Positions 15,890 through 23,527 of a stretch of 64,000 bases of DNA are shown in pieces (within the stretch, counting starts at the first letter, position 1; each line of letters opens with the position of its first letter). The notes under the pieces are model-generated. The model saw nothing but the letters and a program-made list of their open reading frames with translations. It was not told the origin of the DNA and made no database searches. The stretch lies in assembly GCF_002157855.1 (NCBI RefSeq), contig NZ_CP020880.1:3410001-3474000 (forward strand), in the 5' to 3' direction. The position numbers were made by a program, and so were the translations under genes. Source of the stretch: Sutcliffiella horikoshii (lineage in GTDB: Bacteria > Bacillota > Bacilli > Bacillales > Bacillaceae_I).

Positions 15890-16918
15890 ATGACAGATGT
15901 AATATTGGCAATTACCGTCCTATGGGGCTTCATTTTCATCTATGCCGTCATGGCGACGATGGACTTTGGAGCCGGTTTCTGGTCCATGCTCTATATCAAA
16001 AATGAAAAAACAAATGCCACCAATATCGCTAACCGGTATTTATCTCCAACTTGGGAAGTTACCAATGTATTTGTTGTAGCCGTAGTGGTGGCCATATACA
16101 GTTTCTTTCCAAGCGCTGCCTATACGCTTGGGACTGTTCTTTTAATCCCGGGAAGCATCATTCTTCTTTTGCTTGCAGTACGAAGCGGGTTCCTTGTGTT
16201 CTCACATATCGTGGATGATTACCATAAACCTTTAACCTACGTATCAGGAATCAGCGGATTTATTATTCCCGCTTTTTTAATCCTTGTTTTGCCGATTACT
16301 CATGGTGGGTTTGTAGATAATATTGATGGGGTGGACACATTAATGCTTGGCCGTTTATTGACAAGCCCGCATGCCCTCTCCTTTATTCTTTTTGCTATAA
16401 GCAGTACATTGTTTCTGTCTTCTTTGTTACTTGCGGACTTTTCTAAAGTTGCAAATGACAGACACGCGTATGCTATTTATAGAAGAGATGCACTAATACT
16501 AGGCCCAGTCTCATTATTGGGGGCCCTGTTAATCATGGTCACCATGCGATATGAAGCAACATGGCTCTTTAATGGAATGATGGACTATATTGTATGGTTA
16601 TTCATTTCTGCGGGTATGTTTGTCGTAACAGGCGTTGCTCTTGTTATTCCAGGAAAGAATGGCTGGACCGGCCTGCCGAGATTAGGGGTGGTATCTGCTT
16701 TTATTCAATACGCATTGGCAAGTTATGCATACGGACGGGCACATCTTCCTTATATCATCTATCCAAATGTCACGATCCAAAACGCATTTACAGACCCTGC
16801 TTCCTTTCGGGCTCTCTTCATCACGTATATTGTCGGTTTTATCATTTTATTTCCAGGCTTTATCTACTTCTGGCGATTGTTTATGAAGGACGAAAAATAC
16901 ATCAAAAGCGAAAATTAG
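15890..16918 (+). CDS. ythB: Cytochrome bd-type quinol oxidase subunit II (YthB-like)
   Basis: 342-residue partner subunit with about eight membrane segments. The opening LWGFIFIYAVMATMDFGAGFW is the CydB family signature. TAAGGAGGAT lies just upstream of ATG 15890. Together with the preceding gene it forms a two-gene unit that oxidises menaquinol, made by the men genes further on, and reduces oxygen. No cydCD maturation genes are adjacent. A terminator follows immediately. Confidence 0.9.
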   Translation: MTDVILAITVLWGFIFIYAVMATMDFGAGFWSMLYIKNEKTNATNIANRYLSPTWEVTNVFVVAVVVAIYSFFPSAAYTLGTVLLIPGSIILLLLAVRSGFLVFSHIVDDYHKPLTYVSGISGFIIPAFLILVLPITHGGFVDNIDGVDTLMLGRLLTSPHALSFILFAISSTLFLSSLLLADFSKVANDRHAYAIYRRDALILGPVSLLGALLIMVTMRYEATWLFNGMMDYIVWLFISAGMFVVTGVALVIPGKNGWTGLPRLGVVSAFIQYALASYAYGRAHLPYIIYPNVTIQNAFTDPASFRALFITYIVGFIILFPGFIYFWRLFMKDEKYIKSEN

Positions 16919-16919
16919 G

Positions 16920-16950
16920 GTCAGGGAGAATGTTTCCTGACTTTTTTATT
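16920..16950 (+). terminator. Terminator of the bd oxidase operon
   Basis: GTCAGG pairs with CCTGAC over a short loop and is followed by TTTTTTATTT. Its tail overlaps the 3' end of the convergent DUF2325 gene. Confidence 0.8.
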
Positions 16951-17230
16951 TCGAAAAATTACAAAGAACTTTCTGGATAGAGCTCCAGGAACGCTTACAG
17001 TAGAAAACCGGCTTGTTGCTTTCTTTTGCTTTTTGCTTGATCACTTTAGCAAGATTGTGGTTGATGTAATCGGTTAGAACCAAAATAATATCAATATGCT
17101 CTGGGATGCTTCTCTTCACTACTTGCACCTTTCTACCGTCAATATGTAAGACATTTTCAAATCCCTGTGTAACAAGCTTTTCTTGAATATTACCTAAATG
17201 ATCTGCGCCAACTACCATTAATGAAGCCAT
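16946..17230 (-). CDS. DUF2325 protein behind Fur-like boxes
   Basis: 94-residue protein of the DUF2325 family: a short Rossmann-like fold beginning MVVGADHLGNIQEKL, with VLHIDGRKVQ and IILVLTDYINHNL segments. Members occur near iron and oxygen related genes; no biochemical role is established that I know of. The C-terminal half contains Cys in VFYCKRS. ATG 17230 has AAGGGAAG upstream. The intergenic region holds two Fur-like palindromes, suggesting iron repression. Confidence 0.82.
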   Translation of the reverse strand: MASLMVVGADHLGNIQEKLVTQGFENVLHIDGRKVQVVKRSIPEHIDIILVLTDYINHNLAKVIKQKAKESNKPVFYCKRSWSSIQKVLCNFSK

Positions 17231-17258
17231 AATATACTACTTCCCTTCTGTTATTTAA

Positions 17259-17275
17259 TTGAGAATCGTTCTCTT
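17259..17275. promoter_or_regulatory. Fur-like box 1
   Basis: TTGAGAATCGTTCTCTT is a 7-1-7 palindrome (GAGAAT-C-GTTCTC) of Fur type, 29 bases upstream of the DUF2325 start. Confidence 0.75.
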
Positions 17276-17292
17276 TAATAACTACATAATAA

Positions 17293-17310
17293 TTGAGAAT
17301 GATTCTCTTT
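17293..17310. promoter_or_regulatory. Fur-like box 2
   Basis: TTGAGAATGATTCTCTTT is a perfect inner palindrome (GAGAAT-G-ATTCTC), 34 bases from box 1 and between the two divergent small genes. It could act on both. Confidence 0.8.
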
Positions 17311-17414
17311 GTCAATAAAATTATAAAATATACCTATTTTTTTATATGAAGTATGAAATTTTTTTTATGGCTAACAATAGAAATGTATCTTCTGTACAAA
17401 AAAGGAGGGTAACA

Positions 17415-17570
17415 ATGGCTAAAGAAGTTTTATGTGAAGTGGAAAACTGTAACTATTGGGGCCAAGGTAACCTTTGCCAAGCCGATGCTATCTATGTAGT
17501 GAGCCATAAAGGGAACACTGCATATGATTCAAAGGACACCGACTGTAAAACATTCAAACCTGCTCATTAA
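17415..17570 (+). CDS. DUF1540 small cysteine-rich protein
   Basis: 51-residue protein with the DUF1540 pattern: CEVENCNYWGQGNLCQAD and a C-terminal CKTFKP, giving four cysteines suited to bind a metal ion. Spore- and iron-related roles have been suggested for the family, none certain. AAAGGAGGG 6 bases before ATG 17415 fixes the start; an upstream in-frame ATG at 17346 has no ribosome binding site. The Fur-like boxes about 100 bases upstream may control it. Confidence 0.8.
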   Translation: MAKEVLCEVENCNYWGQGNLCQADAIYVVSHKGNTAYDSKDTDCKTFKPAH

Positions 17571-17585
17571 TTTTACAAAACAAAG

Positions 17586-17626
17586 AGCCCAAGAGCTACG
17601 CGGCAGGTAGTTCTTGGGCTTTACTA
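17586..17626 (+). terminator. Terminator after the DUF1540 gene
   Basis: AGCCCAAGA with CTAC pairs with GTAG and TCTTGGGCT, a stem with one bulge, followed by TTACT. It marks the upstream edge of the large structured repeat. Confidence 0.7.
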
Positions 17627-17648
17627 TGTAATAAAACAAGTCCTTTAG

Positions 17649-18003
17649 TTGATTGGTTAATCGCCGTTGTTCCTTTCCGCAAATGGCTTCGCTTTCCTAG
17701 GGGCGCTGCTGGAGCCTCCTCGGCTTCGCCTGCGGGGTCTCCACCTAGCGCTATCTCCCTCAGGAGTCTTCGCCTTTTGCTCCAATCCACAGCTAGAAAT
17801 TACATGAACAAAAAGTTTATTTTTTCAGTAGTTAATTCAAATCTCTCTTCATAAACCTACGTTGAATGAAGTAACCTAGTTGATTGGAGTGGAAGGCGCG
17901 CAGACGCCCGCGGGAGGAAGGGACAGGGGAGACCCCGCAACGCAGTGAGGAGGCTCCCGGACCGCCCGCAGGCAAGCGAAGCGCCTGGAACGGAAATCAA
18001 CGG
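17649..18003. repeat. Large two-armed structured repeat, copy 1
   Basis: A GC-rich island of about 350 bases. Arm A (about 17657-17790) and arm B (17880-18000) are diverged copies in inverted orientation: the reverse complement of A aligns with B along its whole length, both opening GATTGGAG and sharing GGAGACCCCGCA, GAGGAGGCTCC and AAGCGAAG. Arm ends carry TTGATT/AATCAA-like termini. Each arm can fold into internal hairpins. Open frames across it (Arg/Ala/Pro-rich) are not genes: base composition is abnormal, there is no ribosome binding site, and they recur with the element. A second copy is at 33404-33744. It lies between convergent genes. Confidence 0.85.
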
Positions 18004-18035
18004 TATAATATACCAAATATTTTAAAAGCCCCCAT

Positions 18036-18929
18036 TTACTGGAGGCCGTTGCTTTCCTTCGATAAACTTCTTCTAAAGAACCACTTCATCACCAATCCGT
18101 GCTTAGGCGATAAGAAAAAGGTTAAAATAAACAATATCCCAGCCATTGAAGCCATCATGCCTGATATTGAGACATTGAACAATGATGCTGCATAATATCC
18201 AAGAACTGCCGAGGCAACCCCGATACCAGCACTTAATAAGAGCATGATACTCAATTTATCAGTCAGGAGATATGCACTTGCCCCTGGCGCAATAAGCATC
18301 GCTACAACTAAAATCGCCCCTACACTATCAAAAGATGCGACTGTAGTAATGGAGAGCATCCCCATTAATAAATAATGCATGAACATGACCGGAATCCCAA
18401 TGGCAAGTGCCATTTCAGGATCAAAAGAGCAAATTTTCAACTCTTTATAAAAAAGCAGAATGATTGCCAGATTAATGATCAGAACAGCGCCAAGCATCCA
18501 AACTGCCCTCGGTCCGACATCTATCCCTGCAATAGTCAATGTGTCCCAAGGAACAAAAGCGATTTCCCCCATCAATGCATGATCCACATCTAAATGAATT
18601 CTACCCGCATATAAAGAGACTAAAATCACGCCTAGTGCAAAAAGGGAGGTAAATACAACGCCGATTGCCGCATCCGATTGCACACCTGAAGAATGGAGCA
18701 GCTGAATGAAAAATGCGGTCAATAACCCAACAACTAATGCGCCTGCAAACATATAAATACCGTCTAAGCTGTTTGAGACTAGGTATGCACCAACGATACC
18801 AAGTAATACAGTATGACTAATTGCATCTGCAAGCATGGCCATTCTTCTCAGGATAAGAAAACATCCGGTAAGACCGCAAGTAATGCCGACTAATGATCCA
18901 GTTAAAATAATCCACCCTTCATAACTCAT
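18036..18929 (-). CDS. mntD: Manganese ABC transporter permease MntD
   Basis: 297-residue ABC-3 family permease with about eight to nine membrane segments, including the GLTGCFLILRRMAMLADAIS motif near the N-terminus that is diagnostic of Zn/Mn importer permeases. Its ATG overlaps the mntC stop codon by one base (TGATG). With mntC it likely forms a heterodimeric channel for Mn(II). It is the last gene of the operon and its end is close to the structured repeat. Confidence 0.9.
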   Translation of the reverse strand: MSYEGWIILTGSLVGITCGLTGCFLILRRMAMLADAISHTVLLGIVGAYLVSNSLDGIYMFAGALVVGLLTAFFIQLLHSSGVQSDAAIGVVFTSLFALGVILVSLYAGRIHLDVDHALMGEIAFVPWDTLTIAGIDVGPRAVWMLGAVLIINLAIILLFYKELKICSFDPEMALAIGIPVMFMHYLLMGMLSITTVASFDSVGAILVVAMLIAPGASAYLLTDKLSIMLLLSAGIGVASAVLGYYAASLFNVSISGMMASMAGILFILTFFLSPKHGLVMKWFFRRSLSKESNGLQ

Positions 18930-20284
18930 CAGCCTTCACTCCCTTCTACTGCAGAATGGAAGCCTTTGTTCCCTAATTTTCTTTTCTTTTTGTATAAAAA
19001 CAAACCATTGGGTTCCCTTCCAAAATCCTTGAGCAAAGCCCGTAGCTCATCAATTATTTCTTTCGGCCCATTTAACAGGTCCATGCTGCCTTCTCGCCAG
19101 TTTGAAACAGGGAACTTACTTTCAAACATAAGATACATATCCAATAACCTGTTTTTTAGAACAATTTCATGGGCCAATTCAAGCCCTTTTTCTGTAAGCA
19201 TCAATTGTTTATTAGCCTGTTCTTCCGCCAATAAACCTTCCTTTTTCAATTCTTTTATAACGGCAAGCAGCATGAGTGAGGATACCGGACGTAACTCTAC
19301 TACCTGTTGGAAAGAGTAGCTTCCCATCTCTTTTCCTTCTGACTCTTTCAACGTGGTTTCACTCAACTCGTACAGACTGGATAGGACATTTTCTCTTGTT
19401 ATTAAACGCTTGACCTTCCATTGCTTAACCATTTTAGGCAATATTCCTTTTTTCGTACCGAATAAAAGGGAGAATAGAAATAAAAGAGTTGCTGCTAAAA
19501 TAATTAAAGGCCCTGTTGGCATTCCTCTTGAGAGTGTACTGAGAAGTGTTCCTACAACTCCTGAAACTCCACCGACAATCCCAGCTAGGACTACCATATA
19601 ATCAAGCCGCTCTGTCCAATACCTTGCAGTGATGGCAGGGGTGATTAACATGGCAGCCATTAAAATAACTCCAACTGCTTGAAGCCCAATGACAACTGCT
19701 CCGACAATCATCGTCATCAATAGCCCATTCAGCCACTTGACCGGAAGCCCAATCCCTTGAGCAAATTGAGGATCGAAAGTAATAAGCTTCAATTCCTTGA
19801 ATAGGATGAATGTGATGAAAATCAACACAAATGCGATCACACTGATAATTTGAACATCCAAACCCACAATCGCTGCCGCTTGCCCAAAAATAAAGGAATC
19901 GAGCCCTGCCTGATTGCCGCTCCCATTTTGCTGAATGTATGTTAACAGGACGATACCAAAGCCAAAAAACACCGAAAGAACGAGTCCGATTGCTGTATCT
20001 TCTTTTATTCGAGAATGTTTAATAATGGCTTGAATACAATAAGTCCCGATTAACCCTGAAATGGATGCCCCAATTAGGAACCATGACATCGACTTCGCTC
20101 CATATAGTAGGAAAGCAATACAAATACCCGGTAAAGCAGCATGTGCCATGGCATCCCCAAGAAGGCTTTGCTTCCTTAGTAAAGCAAAACTTCCGATAAC
20201 ACCACTTGCTATTCCAAGCAGAATCGTTCCCAGCAGCACCCACTGCACGTTCGGATCTTGTAGCATATTGAGAACTGTTTCCAT
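18929..20284 (-). CDS. mntC: Manganese ABC transporter permease MntC with C-terminal regulator-like domain
   Basis: ABC-3 permease domain (about residues 1-290, motif GSFALLRKQSLLGDAMAHAA) extended by about 150 soluble residues. The extension contains a winged-helix-like stretch and LTEKGLELAHEIVLKNRLLDMYL, resembling the second part of DtxR/MntR regulators. B. subtilis MntC is similarly extended. ATG 20284 has AGGAG 7 bases upstream and is preferred to an ATG at 20314 that overlaps mntB. Length 451. The tail may sense Mn(II) or bind nucleic acid; this is inference. Confidence 0.9.
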   Translation of the reverse strand: METVLNMLQDPNVQWVLLGTILLGIASGVIGSFALLRKQSLLGDAMAHAALPGICIAFLLYGAKSMSWFLIGASISGLIGTYCIQAIIKHSRIKEDTAIGLVLSVFFGFGIVLLTYIQQNGSGNQAGLDSFIFGQAAAIVGLDVQIISVIAFVLIFITFILFKELKLITFDPQFAQGIGLPVKWLNGLLMTMIVGAVVIGLQAVGVILMAAMLITPAITARYWTERLDYMVVLAGIVGGVSGVVGTLLSTLSRGMPTGPLIILAATLLFLFSLLFGTKKGILPKMVKQWKVKRLITRENVLSSLYELSETTLKESEGKEMGSYSFQQVVELRPVSSLMLLAVIKELKKEGLLAEEQANKQLMLTEKGLELAHEIVLKNRLLDMYLMFESKFPVSNWREGSMDLLNGPKEIIDELRALLKDFGREPNGLFLYKKKRKLGNKGFHSAVEGSEG

Positions 20285-20294
20285 ACTGTCACTC

Positions 20295-21041
20295 CTATTG
20301 TTCGACAATGGCATGATTTTGGTCTAAAAAGGCCAACCGTCCACCATACGTTTTTTGCAAGTTATCCATCGTAAATACTTCTTCAGTTGGACCTATCGCA
20401 ATTTTTCTGAGATTAAGCAGTAACACCCAATCAAAATACTCCTTTACTGTCTGAAGATCATGATGTACTACCAGCACTGTCTTCCCTTGTGCTTTCAGTT
20501 CATTGAGAATGGTAATGATTGCTTTCTCTGTCGCCGCATCTACCCCGACAAATGGTTCATCCATGAAATACACACTTGCGTCCTGAGCAAGTGCTCTTGC
20601 TAAGAACACTCGTTGTTGCTGCCCGCCTGAAAGTTGACTGATCTGGCGAGTACCGTATTCTTTCATGCCCACTTTATCAAGGCACTCATAAGCGAACTCA
20701 ATATCTTTTTTATTCGGCCTTTTCATCCAACCAATATGACCGTATCTCCCCATCAGGACTACATCCAATGCATTTGTAGGAAAGTCCCAATCAACAGATC
20801 CACGCTGTGGAACATAACCGATTAATTTACGCTGTGATCTGTATGACTTTCCATAGATTGATATAGTACCAGACGCCTTTGGAATTAATTCCAAAGCCGC
20901 CTTGATTAATGTAGATTTTCCGGCACCATTCGGTCCGATAATCCCAATAAGTTTCCCTTCAGGTACACTGAAACTAATTTCTTTTAATACAGGTTTACGA
21001 TGATAAGCGACTGTTAAATTTTCTATTTTGACTGGCTCCAT
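20295..21041 (-). CDS. mntB: Manganese ABC transporter ATPase MntB
   Basis: 248-residue ABC ATPase. Walker [10 protein letters not shown], signature [15 protein letters not shown] and Walker [13 protein letters not shown] are intact, and the [16 protein letters not shown] segment is typical of metal-cation importers. AAGGTGA precedes ATG 21041. Its stop lies 10 bases before mntC. It supplies energy to the MntCD permease pair. Confidence 0.93.
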   Translation of the reverse strand: MEPVKIENLTVAYHRKPVLKEISFSVPEGKLIGIIGPNGAGKSTLIKAALELIPKASGTISIYGKSYRSQRKLIGYVPQRGSVDWDFPTNALDVVLMGRYGHIGWMKRPNKKDIEFAYECLDKVGMKEYGTRQISQLSGGQQQRVFLARALAQDASVYFMDEPFVGVDAATEKAIITILNELKAQGKTVLVVHHDLQTVKEYFDWVLLLNLRKIAIGPTEEVFTMDNLQKTYGGRLAFLDQNHAIVEQ

Positions 21042-21088
21042 ATTCGTTCACCTTGCTTTCTAATTGCTTTTTCTCATAGGAAAATAAT

Positions 21089-22021
21089 TTACTTTAATGA
21101 ATTTACGATTGTTTCGATATTATGTCGGAACATTCCTAAATATGTTCCCGTTTCTGTTCCTGCAGCTCCCATAGCATCAGAGTACAATTCCCCGCCAATT
21201 TCAACCGTGTGCCCTCTGCTTTCTGCACCTTGAACGACTGCATTAATGGAGTCTTCAGAAATACTGCTTTCTACGAATACTGCTTTTATGTTTCTTTCGA
21301 CCAGTAAATCTACAATGGAACGCACATCATTCAAACCAAACTCTGCATCCGTACTTAAGCCTTGAAGTCCTGTCACTTCCATATCGTATGCTTCTCCAAA
21401 ATATTTAAATGCATCATGAGCTGTTACAAGCACTCTGCTCTCTTGTGGGATTGTTGCTATTTGTTTCTTCGCGTATGCATCCAGTTCTTCTAATTCCTCT
21501 ATATAAGCAGCTGCATTCTCTTCATAATAGTCTGCATTTTCTTCATCTTGTTCAATGAGTGAATCTTTCACTTCTTCTACGGCATACAACCAAAGGGAAA
21601 TATCAAACCAAACATGCGGATCCATCTTATCTGCTTCCCCTTCTGCAACTAAAAGCATTTCAGTAGGTACAGACTCTGCGACCGCAATTGTCGGCTTTTC
21701 TTCTGTCATCTTATTCAGGATTTCGCCCATTCTCCCCTCTAGTCTAAGCCCATTATAAAAAATGATATCTGCATCATTCAGTTTGCTTAAATCCCCTTGG
21801 GATGCTTGGTACAAGTGAGGGTCGATTCCTGGTCCCATCAAACTTTCTACTTCCACTTTATCTCCACCGATGTTTTCCACAATATCAGCTATCTGAGCGA
21901 TAGTGGTAGTAACTTGAATTGTTTCCTTTTCATCACTATTCGCTCCGGAAGAACAGGCTGTCAATCCAAGTCCAAGAGCTCCAACTAGTAACAATTTCCC
22001 CAAAAGTTTTTTCAATTTCAT
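21089..22021 (-). CDS. mntA: Manganese-binding lipoprotein MntA
   Basis: Cluster A-I binding protein of 310 residues. Signal peptide with lipobox LTAC (Cys23). Likely metal ligands: His69 (GIDPHLY), His in DPHVWFD, a Glu in the AVFVESS segment and Asp near the C-terminus; the pattern and lack of a His-rich loop fit Mn rather than Zn, unlike the znuA product. GGAGAGA precedes ATG 22021. It leads the mntABCD operon behind an MntR-like site. Confidence 0.92.
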   Translation of the reverse strand: MKLKKLLGKLLLVGALGLGLTACSSGANSDEKETIQVTTTIAQIADIVENIGGDKVEVESLMGPGIDPHLYQASQGDLSKLNDADIIFYNGLRLEGRMGEILNKMTEEKPTIAVAESVPTEMLLVAEGEADKMDPHVWFDISLWLYAVEEVKDSLIEQDEENADYYEENAAAYIEELEELDAYAKKQIATIPQESRVLVTAHDAFKYFGEAYDMEVTGLQGLSTDAEFGLNDVRSIVDLLVERNIKAVFVESSISEDSINAVVQGAESRGHTVEIGGELYSDAMGAAGTETGTYLGMFRHNIETIVNSLK

Positions 22022-22057
22022 CTCTCTCCTTTAACATTAAGTATTTGTACTAAGTAA

Positions 22058-22081
22058 CAAAAGTTTCTCTTGTGCAAATTA
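22058..22081 (-). promoter_or_regulatory. MntR-like operator of mntABCD
   Basis: On the minus strand, AATTTGCACAAGAGAAACTTTT closely resembles the B. subtilis mntA MntR box (AATTTTGCATGAGGGAAACT). It lies about 37 bases upstream of the mntA start. From here to the men terminator (22082-22337) there is no gene, only A-rich sequence and a REP-like repeat. Confidence 0.78.
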
Positions 22082-22276
22082 TATGGTAAAAAAATACACA
22101 TTTTTACCTATCTCCTAGACCACTTTATGCAGAAGAAAATAAAAATGTGATTGAAAACTTGACCAATGACAGTAATTTAAGCCTCAACCTAAAAAGTTGC
22201 CCTCATACAAAACTTAAACCCTAAGCAAACTTTTGTCAAGAACAAAAAAGCGCGAAAAAAGTGAAAAAAAAGAAAG

Positions 22277-22320
22277 AAAAGGGGTCAGACCCCTCTAGGA
22301 ATTTCGCTATCCACGTCGAA
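22277..22320. repeat. REP-like dispersed repeat, copy 2
   Basis: Second copy of the element at 5613-5657: palindrome GGGGTCAGACCCC, then TAGGAATT and ACGTCGAA at the same spacing. It sits in the intergenic gap between mntA and menC, preceded by poly-A-rich DNA. Confidence 0.6.
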
Positions 22321-22337
22321 TATAAATAAGTTAACAG

Positions 22338-22376
22338 TAAAAAGGCCATGCAGTGATGGTGCTGCAGGGCCTTTTG
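22338..22376 (-). terminator. Terminator of the men operon
   Basis: AAAAGGCC and TGCAG pair with CTGCA and GGCCTTTT; the minus strand then continues in a T-run. It stands 45 bases after the menC stop. Confidence 0.85.
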
Positions 22377-22420
22377 TGATCTTTTTAGTATTTTGTCGGA
22401 ATTTTTTAGTGGTCTTTTGT

Positions 22421-23527
22421 CTATGCATGAAAGGTAGCTTTTCGTTTAGTAATTTGTTCTATAAACGTTTCATCCACTTTGAAGCCGATGCCTGGTCCTT
22501 CAGGCACCTTTACATTGCCATGCTCCACTACCACTTCCGGTATAATGACATCCTGTTCCCAATAACGGCTTGAGGCAGAAAGATCCCCTGGAATAGTAAA
22601 GTTGGGCAAAGAAGCAAGGGCGATATGAAAGGCTCTCGAAATCCCCGTCTCCAACATTCCCCCACACCAGACAGGAATGTCATGCTCCTCACATAAGTTA
22701 TAGATGTCGATCGCGTTAGCCAGTCCGCCTACCCTGCCGATTTTAATACTCATCACTTTGCAGCTGCCAAGCTTTATGGCGTTTCTTGCATCATGAAGGC
22801 TAACAATACTCTCATCCAAGCAAACCGGAGTAGATAAAATCTTTTGCAATTCCGCATGCTCCACAATATCATCCGCGGCAAGTGGTTGTTCAATCATCAG
22901 CAATTTCAATGAATCTAAGTTTTTTAGCCGCTCTACATCCTTTAGCGAATAGGCAGAGTTTGCATCTGCAAGTAAAGCAATATCAGGATAAGCATCTTTT
23001 ATCACTTTAAGCATCTCGTAATCGTTTGTCGGATCTATTTTCACCTTAATGCGTTCATAACCTTCTATTATTCTACTCTCAATGGTGGAAAGCATCCTCT
23101 CTGGAGAATCCATGCTCACTACTATTCCAGCTTTCACCTCTTTGCGAACTCCACCAATATACTCAGCCAATGAAACACTGTCCCTCTTAGCGAATAGATC
23201 CCACACGGCCATCTCTATGCCGGCCTTGGCCATCTGATTTCGCTTCCAACGTGAAAGAGCTTCATTCACTTCTCGCGGCGACTTCCATTCTCCCTGGATA
23301 ATTGTAGGGATAAAAAACTCAGTCAACATATGCCAAGCAGTTTCAATGGTTTCCTCTGTATACCATGGAGAAGAAAATGCAACCACTTCTCCCCACCCAG
23401 AGTGTCCTTCGTCATCCGTAACTTTAACTAAAATGCTCTGTCTATCTGCAACTGTTTCCTGGTGAGTTCGAAACGGTTGAACTAATTTCATAGATGTCAG
23501 GAATAAATCAACCTTCTTTATTTTCAT
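22421..23527 (-). CDS. menC: o-Succinylbenzoate synthase
   Basis: Enolase-superfamily dehydratase that converts SHCHC to o-succinylbenzoate in menaquinone synthesis. The KxK pair (RIKVKIDP), metal ligands in LLADANSA, MIEQPLA and CLDESI, and the final KIGRVGG lysine are all present. ATG 23527 overlaps the menE stop codon (TGATG), with GGGAG 7 bases upstream. Length 368. It is the last gene of the operon, as in B. subtilis. Confidence 0.93.
   Translation of the reverse strand: MKIKKVDLFLTSMKLVQPFRTHQETVADRQSILVKVTDDEGHSGWGEVVAFSSPWYTEETIETAWHMLTEFFIPTIIQGEWKSPREVNEALSRWKRNQMAKAGIEMAVWDLFAKRDSVSLAEYIGGVRKEVKAGIVVSMDSPERMLSTIESRIIEGYERIKVKIDPTNDYEMLKVIKDAYPDIALLADANSAYSLKDVERLKNLDSLKLLMIEQPLAADDIVEHAELQKILSTPVCLDESIVSLHDARNAIKLGSCKVMSIKIGRVGGLANAIDIYNLCEEHDIPVWCGGMLETGISRAFHIALASLPNFTIPGDLSASSRYWEQDVIIPEVVVEHGNVKVPEGPGIGFKVDETFIEQITKRKATFHA

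Noticed and set aside
17596..17980. Arg/Ala/Pro-rich open frames in the structured repeat (also at 33270-33756)
   Set aside because: They recur only because the repeat recurs, have no ribosome binding sites, differ by frame between copies and are interrupted by hairpins.
18929..20284. mntC as a gene fusion caused by a sequencing error
   Set aside because: The reading frame is continuous and B. subtilis MntC has a comparable extension.
22200..22290. Possible small gene in the mntA-menC gap
   Set aside because: A-rich low-complexity DNA without start signal or codon structure.
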